Notes: a model not told the origin generated them from the sequence alone. Positions 46,150 through 55,345 are shown, counted from the stretch's first letter. The stretch is DNA of 64,000 bases from Neptunomonas phycophila (GCF_001922575.1 NZ_MRCI01000001.1:2046001-2110000), one strand, 5' to 3'. Program-made: numbers and translations.

Positions 46150-47574
46150 ATGAGTGCCACACACGCCGATTTTCAATTTAAGCACACCTTAGGAGCCCGA
46201 ACGTTCGGCTTTAAGGACTTGGCTGAATTGATGGCGAAAGCGACTCCGGCCCGCTCTGGTGACCGGTTAGCCGGAGTGGCGGCCGAATCCGCCGAAGAGC
46301 GCGCCATCGCCCAAATGACATTGGCTGACTTACCGTTAAGCCACTTTTTAAATGACGCATTGATTCCCTATGAAGCAGACGAAATTACCCGTCTGATTAT
46401 GGATGACCACGACAAACAAGCCTTTGCACCCATTTCCCATTTAACCGTTGGCGGTTTTCGTGATTGGCTGTTAAGCGACATTGCCAGCCCCGATGTGCTA
46501 ACCCAGATCCGCGCCGGTGTAACGCCTGAAATGGCGGCGGCTGTTAGCAAGATCATGCGTAATCAAGATCTAATCATTGTGGCCAAAAAATGCCACGTAA
46601 AAACGGCGTTTCGCAACACGATTGGTCTGCCTGGGCATTTATCAACACGTTTACAACCTAACCATCCAACGGATGATTTAACCGGCATTGCTGCCAGCAT
46701 GTTAGATGGTTTGCTGTACGCTAATGGTGATGCGGTGATTGGTATCAACCCAGCCACTGACAATGTCGCTCAAGCCACCCGTTTAATTAAAATGATGGAC
46801 GAGGTGATTCAACATTACGAGATCCCCACCCAATCATGTGTGTTAACTCATGTCACCAATACCATTGAGTGCATCGAGCAAGGTGCGCCCGTTGATTTGG
46901 TGTTCCAATCCATTGGCGGCACCCAAGCCACAAACGACAGTTTTGGTTTTAATTTAGCGAATTTAGCCGAAGCTCAAGAAGCAGCGTTGTCACTCAAGCG
47001 CGGTACCGTGGGTAACAATGTTATGTATTTTGAGACAGGCCAAGGCAGTGCGCTATCGGCTAATGCGCACCATAATTTGGATCAACAAACCTGCGAAACT
47101 CGCGCCTATGCTGTCGCCCGTAAGTTTAACCCGCTTTTAATTAATACCGTGGTGGGCTTTATTGGGCCGGAGTATTTATATGATGGCAAAGAGATTACGC
47201 GCGCCGGGCTAGAAGATCACTTTTGCGCCAAATTGCTCGGCTTACCGATGGGCTGCGATGTGTGTTACACCAACCATGCCGAAGCCGATCAAAATGATAT
47301 GGATAACTTGCTGACACTGTTGGGCGTAGCAGGTTGCACATTTGTGATGGGCATTCCTGGTTCAGACGACATCATGCTGAACTACCAAACCACCTCTTTC
47401 CATGATGCACTGTATGCCCGCCGAGCACTGGGCCTAAAGCCCGCACCGGAGTTTGATGCATGGCTGAAAAAGATGGAGATTTTCAAGCAAGGTAATCAGT
47501 TCTCGCTTAATTCGTATTTGCCACCCGCCTTTAAAACACCGTTGCAGCGCTTAATTGGGGGGAACCATGGATAA
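46150..47574 (+). CDS. eutB: Ethanolamine ammonia-lyase large subunit
   Basis: 474 aa cobalamin-dependent lyase subunit splitting ethanolamine into acetaldehyde and ammonia. Highly conserved blocks are visible (AKKCHVKTAFRNTIGLPGHL, ATDNVAQATRLIKMMD, YFETGQGSALSANAHH). Slightly longer than E. coli EutB at the N-terminus. The eut genes here lack microcompartment shell and reactivase genes, the short form used for nitrogen supply. The last codons overlap the eutC start. Confidence 0.97.
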   Translation: MSATHADFQFKHTLGARTFGFKDLAELMAKATPARSGDRLAGVAAESAEERAIAQMTLADLPLSHFLNDALIPYEADEITRLIMDDHDKQAFAPISHLTVGGFRDWLLSDIASPDVLTQIRAGVTPEMAAAVSKIMRNQDLIIVAKKCHVKTAFRNTIGLPGHLSTRLQPNHPTDDLTGIAASMLDGLLYANGDAVIGINPATDNVAQATRLIKMMDEVIQHYEIPTQSCVLTHVTNTIECIEQGAPVDLVFQSIGGTQATNDSFGFNLANLAEAQEAALSLKRGTVGNNVMYFETGQGSALSANAHHNLDQQTCETRAYAVARKFNPLLINTVVGFIGPEYLYDGKEITRAGLEDHFCAKLLGLPMGCDVCYTNHAEADQNDMDNLLTLLGVAGCTFVMGIPGSDDIMLNYQTTSFHDALYARRALGLKPAPEFDAWLKKMEIFKQGNQFSLNSYLPPAFKTPLQRLIGGNHG

Positions 47575-48448
47575 GGTCTCCCCCACTCACCCAATGCCAG
47601 ATTATAACGACGCCGAACCGACCAACCCTGTTCACGAAAACCCATGGGAGCGCCTCAAAGATTTTACCGATGCGCGCATTGGTTTGGGACGATCAGGGAT
47701 TAGCGTCCCCACCAAGCATTTACTGGCGTTTCAATTAGCTCATGCGCGTGCTCAAGACGCTGTACACACCCCCTTAGAAACGGAATCGCTCATCAGCAAA
47801 CTAACGGCCTGTCGTTGGTGCCCTGTCGAAAAACCGATTCGGCTACACAGTAAAGCCGATGACCGAGCTATGTATCTGCAGCGCCCCGACTTTGGACGCT
47901 TACTTGATGAGGCCTCTAGAGCTCGACTCATCGAGCATGCACAGCAACAGAATGATGATTATGACCTCGCTATCGTGGTGGTTGATGGTTTATCCGCCTT
48001 TGCTATTGAAGAAAATATTCTGCCATTTTTGGATGAACTCATCCCCGCTCTGACTCAGCCCACCAACCAAGAAGCACCTTGGAAACTTGCGCCTATTTGT
48101 GTTGTGGAACAAGGGCGTGTCGCCATTGGTGACCCCGTGGGTGAGCTACTTAATGCAAAGTGCGTGTTAGTGCTGGTCGGTGAACGCCCCGGTTTGAGTT
48201 CACCGGACAGTCTTGGGCTGTACCTGACTTGGTCGCCTAAATCAGGGCTGACGGATGCATACCGCAATTGTATTTCAAACATACGCCGCGCCGGGCTTAA
48301 CTACCCAGAAGCAAGCCGCAAGGCTATGTATCTGCTCAATGAAGCACGCACGCGAAAATTGTCGGGCGTTAACCTAAAAGACCGAACCGACGAATCGGTT
48401 ATTGAGCACCACAACACAAATAACAACTTTCTTATATCAAAAAACTGA
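47567..48448 (+). CDS. eutC: Ethanolamine ammonia-lyase small subunit
   Basis: 293 aa B12-binding subunit. The typical block DFTDARIGLGRSGISVPTKH opens the conserved region and GERPGLSSPDSLGLYLTW is conserved. ATG 47567, just after GGGGGAACC, overlaps the eutB stop by 8 bp. Confidence 0.96.
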   Translation: MDKVSPTHPMPDYNDAEPTNPVHENPWERLKDFTDARIGLGRSGISVPTKHLLAFQLAHARAQDAVHTPLETESLISKLTACRWCPVEKPIRLHSKADDRAMYLQRPDFGRLLDEASRARLIEHAQQQNDDYDLAIVVVDGLSAFAIEENILPFLDELIPALTQPTNQEAPWKLAPICVVEQGRVAIGDPVGELLNAKCVLVLVGERPGLSSPDSLGLYLTWSPKSGLTDAYRNCISNIRRAGLNYPEASRKAMYLLNEARTRKLSGVNLKDRTDESVIEHHNTNNNFLISKN

Positions 48449-48520
48449 CCCATAGCGGTTACCACTCACTAAGCATTCGCGCACAGACGTGAAGGTTTTA
48501 CTATCAGAAGAGGACTTACT

Positions 48521-49927
48521 ATGTCTGAACATTCGTTAGACCAAGCCTATCTAGCCAAGCGCCAGCTCAAACGCGGCACAGCTGGTTGGATGCTACTTGC
48601 AGGGCTAGGCGTTTCATACGTTATTTCCGGTGATTTTGCGGGTTGGAACTTTGGCATCGCCGAAGCCGGATGGGGTGGCTTTGCCATCGCGGCTTTATTA
48701 ATGGGGGTAATGTACTTCACATTAGTACTGGCATTGGCCGAAATGTCGGCAGCTATTCCAGCCGCTGGCGGTGGTTACAGCTTTGCTCGCCAAGCCATGG
48801 GACCAACCGGCGGTTACTTGACGGGGTTAGCAGTACTAATTGAATACGCCTTAGCGCCTGCTGCCATTGTTATCTTTATTGGGTCAGCCACCGAAGAGCT
48901 CTTGGGCATTAATGGACCTTGGGTTTATGCCATGTTCTATCTTGTCTTTATCGGTATTCATTTAGCCGGTGTTGGTGAGGCCTTAAAAGTCATGATGGTA
49001 ATCAGCGGACTGGCTGTGTTTGCCATTATTGCGACGGCTATCGCATTAATTGGTGATTTTGATACATCACGTTTATTTGATATTGCACCCACCGATGCGG
49101 CAGGTGCTAGCGAGTTTATGCCGATGGGCTGGTATGGTGTATGGGCAGCGCTCCCGTTTGGCATGTGGTTATTCTTGGCGGTTGAAGGTGTTCCCTTGGC
49201 TGCAGAAGAGGCAAAAGACCCAGCCCGTGACGTGCCTAAAGGCATTATCGGCGCCATGATCTTTTTGGTATTCACTGCTGTATTAGTGGTGTTTTTACTG
49301 GCCGGTGCAGCCGGAGCCGATGCGATGGGGAAAAGCGCTGTGCCTTTGGTAGATGCCTTAAACGCTACAGGTAACCCAACGCTAGCGACCTTGGTTAACG
49401 TTTTAGGCTTAGCGGGTTTAATTGCGTCTTTCTTCTCGATTATATACGGCTACAGCCGTCTTGTTTTCGCGCTATCACGTGCGGGTTATTTACCTAAGAG
49501 CTTATCGCTAACCAGTGAGCGTAAAGTACCCGCGCGAGCGTTAATCATCCCTGGTGTTTTTGGCTTTTTAGTATCACTGACCGGCGAAGGCGACCTCATC
49601 TTAGCGATGGCTGTTGTTGGTGCGACAGTTTCGTATGCACTGATGGCCCTGAGCCACATCATGCTGCGCATAAAGCAACCAGATATGCCACGCCCTTATA
49701 AAACGCCTGGCGGTATCTTTACATCGAGCATTGCTTTGGTGCTTTCTTTAGTGGCACTTACCGGCGTGTACGCATTTGATCCTCGTGCTTTTTACTACAC
49801 CTTATTACTCTTTGTCGTCGGTGCGGCTTACTTCTTGTTGTACAGCAAAAACCATTTGGTCGCTAAAACACCTGAAGAAGAGTTCGACATGCTAGCGCAA
49901 GCAGAAAGTGATCTCAGCGCGGCGTAA
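48521..49927 (+). CDS. eat: Ethanolamine permease (APC family)
   Basis: 468 aa, about 12 helices. The N-terminal GVSYVISGDFAGWNFGIAEA and AEMSAAIPAAGGGYSFARQA are typical of proteobacterial ethanolamine permeases. 72 bp after eutC with a GAGGAC ribosome site, giving a transport plus breakdown operon. Confidence 0.93.
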   Translation: MSEHSLDQAYLAKRQLKRGTAGWMLLAGLGVSYVISGDFAGWNFGIAEAGWGGFAIAALLMGVMYFTLVLALAEMSAAIPAAGGGYSFARQAMGPTGGYLTGLAVLIEYALAPAAIVIFIGSATEELLGINGPWVYAMFYLVFIGIHLAGVGEALKVMMVISGLAVFAIIATAIALIGDFDTSRLFDIAPTDAAGASEFMPMGWYGVWAALPFGMWLFLAVEGVPLAAEEAKDPARDVPKGIIGAMIFLVFTAVLVVFLLAGAAGADAMGKSAVPLVDALNATGNPTLATLVNVLGLAGLIASFFSIIYGYSRLVFALSRAGYLPKSLSLTSERKVPARALIIPGVFGFLVSLTGEGDLILAMAVVGATVSYALMALSHIMLRIKQPDMPRPYKTPGGIFTSSIALVLSLVALTGVYAFDPRAFYYTLLLFVVGAAYFLLYSKNHLVAKTPEEEFDMLAQAESDLSAA

Positions 49928-49947
49928 CTATTAATTAGCCCTCCTTA

Positions 49948-50010
49948 AAACGCCACCTTTGTTTATTTAGGCAAGACCGAATAGTCTAGGTAAGCAAAGT
50001 AGTGGCGTTT
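49948..50010 (+). terminator. Long inverted repeat after the ethanolamine operon
   Basis: AAACGCCAC (49948-49956) pairs with GTGGCGTTT (50002-50010), with inner CTTTG/CAAAG also complementary. Probably a 3' UTR hairpin or terminator; U-run poor. Confidence 0.55.
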
Positions 50011-50165
50011 GCTAGTAACAGCCAACAACAGGAATGTTTTTTGCACGTATTAACCTATTAGTTTTGTCTTAACTATTTGATTAAAGAAAAAATAAAAATA
50101 ACTTAACTTTCAATCACTTAAACAAAAAACCATTGATTGGTTTTTATAACATCTAGGTTTGTACC

Positions 50166-51140
50166 ATGATTTATCACCCAAACGCGCAAATCGCACCCCA
50201 AAAGTGCATCCCTTTGTCCATTGCAGAAGCGATGGATGCCGATGAACATGCTCACAATCTGACCGATTGGCAACAAGAGTACGATCAAATAGGCAGTGGG
50301 AGCTTTTACGGGAAGATAAGTGAATTGCCGTTAGGAAACCTACAAGTATTCCATGAGCATACCAACCAAGCTTTACATCAGAAGTGCAACGTGTGGCCGG
50401 ATAGTATTTGGCTCGGTTTACCGGTTGATTCAACGTCAGAGAGCCGCATCAATGGCTTAGCGCTTAATCATAACGATATTATGTGTCGACCCGGTAACTG
50501 TGAATTTGAATTAATGACACCGGATAACTTTGGTATTTTCGGCATGGTTGTTAGTTACCACGCTTTACAAACAATGGCCGATATCCAAGACACGCATATC
50601 CATTGGTCCCACCTAACGCATCACGACCGACTCTGCGTGCCAGACAAAACACTCACTGCGCTACGCTTTTTACTGAACCGTTTACTCAGCCAGCAAACAA
50701 ACGAACATCAATCGCGATTACAATATGACATTGTCATGATGGCATTGTTAGAAATTTTGAAAAAAGAAAGCCCAAATGATCAGGTCACACCCAGCTATCA
50801 CCGCCGCAAGTTGGTTGTCGACCAAGTACGAGAATATCTAGCACAGCTTCCTGATAAAGCCGTCACCATTACTGAACTGTGTGAACACACCAATGTGAGC
50901 CGTCGAACTTTGCAGTACAGCTTTGAAAGTATAATCGGTATTAGCCCAGTTCATTATTTGCGCATGAGCCGTTTAAACAGCGTTAGACGCGCACTCAGTT
51001 TAGCCTCTAGCGACCAGCAATCTGTAGCGAATATTGCAAGCTATTGGGGCTTTTGGCATTTAAGCCAGTTCGCAAAAGACTACCGAGAACTTTTTGGCGA
51101 AAAGCCCTCGGACACACTACTACGCTCTCCTTTGCTGTGA
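50166..51140 (+). CDS. eutR: EutR-like AraC-family regulator
   Basis: 324 aa. The C-terminal AraC HTH pair is clear (ITELCEHTNVSRRTLQYSFE; YWGFWHLSQFAKDYRELFGE). The N-terminal region WQQEYDQIGSGSFYGKISEL and EHTNQALHQKCNVWPDSIWL resembles EutR-like regulators, which respond to ethanolamine with adenosylcobalamin. It lies 238 bp after the permease on the same strand, supporting control of eutBC-eat. Confidence 0.82.
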   Translation: MIYHPNAQIAPQKCIPLSIAEAMDADEHAHNLTDWQQEYDQIGSGSFYGKISELPLGNLQVFHEHTNQALHQKCNVWPDSIWLGLPVDSTSESRINGLALNHNDIMCRPGNCEFELMTPDNFGIFGMVVSYHALQTMADIQDTHIHWSHLTHHDRLCVPDKTLTALRFLLNRLLSQQTNEHQSRLQYDIVMMALLEILKKESPNDQVTPSYHRRKLVVDQVREYLAQLPDKAVTITELCEHTNVSRRTLQYSFESIIGISPVHYLRMSRLNSVRRALSLASSDQQSVANIASYWGFWHLSQFAKDYRELFGEKPSDTLLRSPLL

Positions 51141-51154
51141 TTACCCTGCAAATA

Positions 51155-51712
51155 TTAGTCAGATACCACTTGGCCACGATACCGGCGCGAGTGGCTTTTG
51201 GGGCGAACCGGGCTTTCTTCTAATACTCTTTGCCCACGGTATATGCGTTCAGATTTAGGCTTTGTATTTTCTTGGCTATTTTCTTCATCTTCAGCTGTGG
51301 GGTAATCAATCACGGGGGTAGCTTCAGGCTCAACCTCCGCAATGAAACCCAGCGATTCCAGCAGCGCATCACCTTCGGCTTCATCAAGCACATACAACAA
51401 TGGGTACTGTAAGTTACTTGAGAATGAAAACCGTAACTCGCTAGTGCGTGCCAGTTCGCTTAATTTAGCAATCGCGCTTTCATTCACTAAACCAGAGTAA
51501 GCGACTCCTACAAGGCGGCCGTAATTTATAACAACCTGCCCCGCTTTATTTTCACTGGTGGCTATAAATAAGGTGCCTGTCTTTTTCTCTTTACAGTTTT
51601 CAAATAACGGCATCCAAGCGTTTTGTATAGTCTTTATAGATTTAGCATCAGCTGTGGTGTCCGCTGTGGGTACTTCATTCTGTAGTGGGCTCGATAACTT
51701 ATCGACCGGCAT
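51155..51712 (-). CDS. DUF4388/PATAN-like protein with C-terminal YRGQ repeats
   Basis: 185 aa. A central domain (about 35-120; KTGTLFIATSENKAGQVVIN, YGRLVGVAYSG) resembles DUF4388/PATAN domains found with two-component and gliding systems. An acidic linker leads to a basic tail carrying YRGQ twice (about 157 and 178). ATG 51712 with GAGG upstream. Role unknown; it borders the stress cluster. Confidence 0.65.
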   Translation of the reverse strand: MPVDKLSSPLQNEVPTADTTADAKSIKTIQNAWMPLFENCKEKKTGTLFIATSENKAGQVVINYGRLVGVAYSGLVNESAIAKLSELARTSELRFSFSSNLQYPLLYVLDEAEGDALLESLGFIAEVEPEATPVIDYPTAEDEENSQENTKPKSERIYRGQRVLEESPVRPKSHSRRYRGQVVSD

Positions 51713-51732
51713 ACGAAAATCCTCTTAGAGTA

Positions 51733-51826
51733 AGGTCCGGGCTATTCGTCACTTGTGTCTCTAATTGCATGCAATTAATAAACCAATGCTTTAATAAAAC
51801 CGTTTCATCTCACCGGACCTCACTTT
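51733..51826. repeat. Inverted repeats upstream of the stress cluster
   Basis: AGGTCCGG (51733-51740) and CCGGACCT (51813-51820) are perfectly inverted and followed by CACTTTTTT (51821-51829). The 72-nt interior holds the 14-bp palindrome AATTGCATGCAATT (51764-51777). It could be a small RNA with terminal pairing and a terminator on the plus strand, or operator sites. Confidence 0.4.
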
Positions 51827-51947
51827 TTTGTGCCGTGTACTTTTTTCAATCCAGCCTGTTGTAAGTACCTAAAGGCTACGCCTAAGAAGGTTGCTAACCC
51901 CTCAAAAAAATTGATTTAAGCAATGTAAATCAGCCACTTAAATAAGT

Positions 51948-51963
51948 TGGCACAAGTATCGCT
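51948..51963 (+). promoter_or_regulatory. Sigma-54 promoter of DUF1328-csbD
   Basis: TGGCACAAGTATCGCT: perfect -24 TGGCAC, GG 51949-51950, then 10 bp, GC 51961-51962. Predicted start near 51974, 25 nt before the DUF1328 ATG. Nearly identical to the promoter at 52610. Confidence 0.75.
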
Positions 51964-51998
51964 ACACCTTACTCAATTAACAGATTAGGAGAATGATC

Positions 51999-52175
51999 AT
52001 GTTAGGTTGGGCATTAGTATTTTTTATCGTTGCAGTTATCGCCGCTGCCTTAGGATTTGGTGGAATTGCAGGCGCAGCAACAGGGATTGCACAAATATTG
52101 TTCTTTATCTTTTTAGTGCTACTTGTTGTGTCCATTGTGATGCACCTAATTAAAGGTCGATCACCCCGCGTATAG
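51999..52175 (+). CDS. DUF1328 small membrane protein (YtjA-like)
   Basis: 58 aa with two hydrophobic helices ([40 protein letters not shown]). The ATG at 51999 has AGGAG 7 nt upstream and gives the usual family start; the ATG at 51993 is too close to that site. Family members are stress-induced envelope proteins. First gene of a unit with csbD. Confidence 0.9.
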   Translation: MLGWALVFFIVAVIAAALGFGGIAGAATGIAQILFFIFLVLLVVSIVMHLIKGRSPRV

Positions 52176-52234
52176 GCTAACGGGAGCAGATAAGACCACC
52201 ATTACATTTAACTCGGTATGTTAAGGAGAAGGAT

Positions 52235-52426
52235 ATGAATACTGATATTTTAGAAGGCAAATGGAAACAAACCAAAGGTGAAATCAAAGCCAAATGGGGC
52301 AAACTTACCGATGATGAAATAGATGTTGCCAAAGGTAATACTGAGAAGTTCCTCGGAATCATGCAGGAAAAATACGGTATGGAACGAGACGAAGCACAAA
52401 AAGAGCTGGACAAAATAACGCGGTAA
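52235..52426 (+). CDS. CsbD-family stress protein
   Basis: 63 aa acidic/basic helical protein with the CsbD pattern ILEGKWKQTKGEIKAKWGKL and DEIDVAKGNTEKFLG. CsbD-like proteins (YjbJ) accumulate in stress and stationary phase. 59 bp after DUF1328, strong AAGGAG site, followed by a clear terminator. Confidence 0.92.
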   Translation: MNTDILEGKWKQTKGEIKAKWGKLTDDEIDVAKGNTEKFLGIMQEKYGMERDEAQKELDKITR

Positions 52427-52447
52427 TTAAGCGCCCCACTCCCTTAA

Positions 52448-52472
52448 AAGCACTCATCTGAGTGCTTTTTTT
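52448..52472 (+). terminator. Terminator after csbD
   Basis: AAGCACTCA (52448-52456) pairs with TGAGTGCTT (52459-52467) across a 2-nt loop, then T run to 52472. Confidence 0.92.
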
Positions 52473-52526
52473 ATGCGCTATTTTTAAAAATCTATTCATG
52501 AAAAGAATGCAAAACCCTCGGAAAAA

Positions 52527-52547
52527 ACTACATGCAACACATGTAGT
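52527..52547. promoter_or_regulatory. Palindromic upstream activator site
   Basis: ACTACATG (52527-52534) and CATGTAGT (52540-52547) form a perfect inverted repeat with a 5-bp spacer, 63 bp upstream of the -24 element at 52610. Position and form fit an enhancer site for a sigma-54 activator. Confidence 0.6.
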
Positions 52548-52609
52548 AAATAATTAAAAAATCCTCAAATATTTACATAAACTACTGATTAATAACAATT
52601 TATTAAAAA

Positions 52610-52625
52610 TGGCACAGTAATCGCT
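52610..52625 (+). promoter_or_regulatory. Sigma-54 promoter of the BON/DUF2383 unit
   Basis: TGGCACAGTAATCGCT: perfect -24 TGGCAC, GG 52611-52612, 10 bp, GC 52623-52624. Predicted start near 52636. Confidence 0.75.
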
Positions 52626-52662
52626 ATCTTTACAGTAACTTTCACTAAAGGAGAATTTTCAA

Positions 52663-53226
52663 ATGAATACTAAAAAAGCATTGATCACTGCCATGACTGT
52701 AACTGCATTGAGCGCTGCTCCTGTATTTGCTGCTGAAAACACCTGGAAAGGCGAAGCAAACGATGCATGGATAGACGGAAAGCTTGAAACCGCATTAATG
52801 TTGAATGGTGAACTCAACAACTTCGAAATCGACACTCAGGTCAATAAAGGTATGGTTACATTGACTGGCGATGTTAACAGCGAAACAGAAAAAGACCTTG
52901 CAGGCCAAATCGCTCAAAACATCGAAGGGGTTGGCGATGTTAAAAACGAGCTAATGATAAATCCTGATCATAAGTCTGATATGGAAACCGCCGGTAGCAG
53001 CTTTGCTCGCTCGTGGCATGACATGACCATTACTGCTGGGCTTAACATGGAATTTGCTGCCAATGACGACTTAGAGGCAACCGAAATCGATGTTGATACC
53101 GATAAAGGAGTTGTCACCTTACAAGGTAAAGTGAAGAGCGACGCAGCTAAAGACTTAGCCGTAGAAATGGCCAAAGGGTATGACAATGTTGTATCTGTGG
53201 AAGATAACTTAACTGTAGTGCAGTAA
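52663..53226 (+). CDS. Periplasmic BON-domain protein (OsmY-like)
   Basis: 187 aa. Signal peptide (about 1-23, ending PVFAAEN) and two BON domains (about 35-105 and 115-187), each with a V-TL-G pattern (GMVTLTGDVNSETEKDLA; GVVTLQGKVKSDAAKDLA). BON proteins bind phospholipid or envelope components under osmotic stress. Cotranscribed with the DUF2383 gene 26 bp downstream. Confidence 0.93.
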   Translation: MNTKKALITAMTVTALSAAPVFAAENTWKGEANDAWIDGKLETALMLNGELNNFEIDTQVNKGMVTLTGDVNSETEKDLAGQIAQNIEGVGDVKNELMINPDHKSDMETAGSSFARSWHDMTITAGLNMEFAANDDLEATEIDVDTDKGVVTLQGKVKSDAAKDLAVEMAKGYDNVVSVEDNLTVVQ

Positions 53227-53252
53227 CGCACTCATGATGTACGACTTGAGGA

Positions 53253-53714
53253 TTGACTATGCTAGCGAATAAAGACAATCGCTTAGTAAATGAGCTGATA
53301 GCGATCTGTCATGACGGCCAACGCTTTTATAGACAAGCGGCTGCCGAGGTGACAGACAGCGATCTCAAGTCACTTTTTCGTGAAATGGCCAGTATTCGCG
53401 CTGAAATAGCCGAAGACCTGACTAAAAAGGTAGAAGAAAAAGGAGGGTCGCCTGAGATAGGCGGCTCTCTTGTTGGCAAAATGCGAACCGTCTACACCGA
53501 TGTCAGTACGCAACTCTCTGATGATGCAAACTATCATTTCGTTACAGAGTTAGAGGCATCGGAAGAAGTTACATTAAATATCTTCAGGGACGATATTCGA
53601 AAAGTAGACAGTCCCCATTTAGCTAACGACATAGCAAGACACCTTGCCACGATCCAAGTGACTCACGATAGGATGAAAGACATCAAAGATAGCTTAACGG
53701 CTGTTAAGCATTGA
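53253..53714 (+). CDS. PA2169-type four-helix bundle protein (DUF2383)
   Basis: 153 aa ferritin-like helical bundle, with the family start LVNELIAICHDGQRFYRQAA and conserved Glu/His-bearing helices (VTELEASEEVTLNIF; HLATIQVTHDRMKDIKD). Unknown function; in pseudomonads and relatives it is found with stress genes. Confidence 0.9.
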   Translation: MTMLANKDNRLVNELIAICHDGQRFYRQAAAEVTDSDLKSLFREMASIRAEIAEDLTKKVEEKGGSPEIGGSLVGKMRTVYTDVSTQLSDDANYHFVTELEASEEVTLNIFRDDIRKVDSPHLANDIARHLATIQVTHDRMKDIKDSLTAVKH

Positions 53715-53737
53715 GCCATCTCTGTATAGTCTTACAC

Positions 53738-53761
53738 AAGGGTGCTATGGCGCCCTTTTTT
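53738..53761 (+). terminator. Terminator after DUF2383 gene
   Basis: AAGGGTGC (53738-53745) pairs with GCGCCCTT (53750-53757) through one G-T pair, loop TATG, T run to 53761. Confidence 0.88.
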
Positions 53762-53923
53762 ATTAGCTTGTACTTTAAAATGGTTAGTTTTATGAACTAC
53801 CCACGCTATATCTCAAAAATTTAAGGAAACTTTAATCTACTTAGCGGTCTCCAACGTATTAGGTCAAAATCCAGTTTCCTGCATGTATGGATTTCACTAT
53901 TTGCCACATCAGATTTATTTTTT

Positions 53924-53939
53924 ACAAAACATGTTTTGT
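53924..53939. promoter_or_regulatory. Palindrome upstream of the sigma-54 activator
   Basis: ACAAAACATGTTTTGT is a perfect 16-bp palindrome 39 bp before the regulator ATG. It shares the central CATG with the arms of the upstream site at 52527; possible autoregulatory operator. Confidence 0.35.
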
Positions 53940-53977
53940 TTTTACATTGTCACAGAGCAACTAGGAAGGAACCGCAT

Positions 53978-55324
53978 ATGCCACATTTACATCTAGTGAC
54001 CCAAGACGAGGTCATTGTAGAATCCCTTCTCCCCCTTTTAACAAAAACAGGGTTTAAATTTAGCCACTCTCAAAGGCTCGATGACAGCATAGAAACACCC
54101 CACTCTTCGGACCTTGTTATCCTCGCACCGACTCAGTTTAGTGAGCAGGATTTCCATACTCTCCAAGAACACCCGCTGGCTAGCGGCACGGAATGGATCA
54201 TCATTAGTGACGGCAAACCAAACCCTTGGTTAGACAAATTGATGAATTTAGGGGTGGCGTATCATTTTAGAAAGCCTCTCGACCTTAAACACATCACCGA
54301 TGTGTTAACCGATTTTTATATCGAGCTGAAGGAAGAGCACGAAAGCCGAAAATCGAAACCCGTTTCATCAAACCTTGACCAGTTTGGCCTATTACTCGGC
54401 TCTTCTGCTCCTATGCGCCTTCTCTATCGCCTCATTCGACGTGTAAGCCAAACGGAAGCAAACGTGTTGCTCATCGGTGAAAGTGGCAGTGGTAAAGAAT
54501 TAGCAGCGCGCACCATACACCAACAAAGTTTGCGGGCCACCAAACCGTTTGTCGCCGTCAACAGTGCCGCCTTGACGCCAGAATTAATCGAAAGCGAATT
54601 ATTTGGCCATACCAAGGGGGCTTTTACTGGCGCGGTAAAAGATCATGCTGGCTTCTTTGAACAGGGTAATGGTGGCACACTCTTTTTGGATGAAATTACT
54701 GAGATGCCCCTCAGTTTACAGAGCAAGTTGCTGCGCGTTCTTGAATCTGGCGAGTTTACCCGGGTGGGTAGCGACCATTTACAAAAAACCGATGTCCGTG
54801 TCATTGCCGCAACGAACCGACAACCGCTCGAAGCCATTGAACAAGGCTACATGCGCGAAGACTTATACTTCCGCCTTGCTCACTTCCCAATACAACTGCC
54901 TCCGCTACGGAAAAGAAGCGGCGATATAGTTGAGCTTGCCCAGCATTTTTTAGCCTACCGAAACCATACCACCAAAACGAACAAAGCGTTCTCTAAGGAA
55001 GCCTTAGATGAAATTGCACAATACACATGGCCAGGTAATGTACGCGAGCTAAAACACACCGTTGAACGGGCTCACATTTTAGCTGTCGATGAAATCACAT
55101 TAGCGGAGCTACCTTCGCTTTCTGAACCTGCAAACAGCTCAGAAGTAAACGTAGAAAATATTAAGCCCGGTATTACGCTGAAAGATGCAGAAAAAGCGCT
55201 GATCATTGCCACCTTAGATGATTGTGAGCACAACAAAACACAAGCCGCTGATCAACTAGGTATAAGCGTTAAAACACTCTACAACAAATTAGAACGATAC
55301 GACGAAAACGAAGAAGCCTCATAG
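53978..55324 (+). CDS. Sigma-54-dependent activator with degenerate receiver domain
   Basis: 448 aa. The N-terminal receiver-like domain (about 1-115) keeps KP in FRKPLD, but the phosphoacceptor position in DLVILAPTQ is not Asp. The AAA+ domain has Walker A GESGSGKE (167-174) and the sigma-54 contact loop GAFTGA (214-219). A Fis-type HTH closes the protein ([18 protein letters not shown]). ATG 53978 has AAGGAA 6 nt upstream; an in-frame ATG at 53936 lies close to the palindrome. It probably drives the two sigma-54 promoters just upstream, without classical phosphorylation. Confidence 0.88.
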   Translation: MPHLHLVTQDEVIVESLLPLLTKTGFKFSHSQRLDDSIETPHSSDLVILAPTQFSEQDFHTLQEHPLASGTEWIIISDGKPNPWLDKLMNLGVAYHFRKPLDLKHITDVLTDFYIELKEEHESRKSKPVSSNLDQFGLLLGSSAPMRLLYRLIRRVSQTEANVLLIGESGSGKELAARTIHQQSLRATKPFVAVNSAALTPELIESELFGHTKGAFTGAVKDHAGFFEQGNGGTLFLDEITEMPLSLQSKLLRVLESGEFTRVGSDHLQKTDVRVIAATNRQPLEAIEQGYMREDLYFRLAHFPIQLPPLRKRSGDIVELAQHFLAYRNHTTKTNKAFSKEALDEIAQYTWPGNVRELKHTVERAHILAVDEITLAELPSLSEPANSSEVNVENIKPGITLKDAEKALIIATLDDCEHNKTQAADQLGISVKTLYNKLERYDENEEAS

Positions 55325-55345
55325 TAGTAGTGAGGCTTCTTTTTT
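55314..55345 (+). terminator. Terminator of the sigma-54 activator gene
   Basis: AAGCCTCA (55314-55321) pairs with TGAGGCTT (55331-55338), then C and six T. The stop codon TAG (55322-55324) lies at the start of the loop. Confidence 0.92.
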
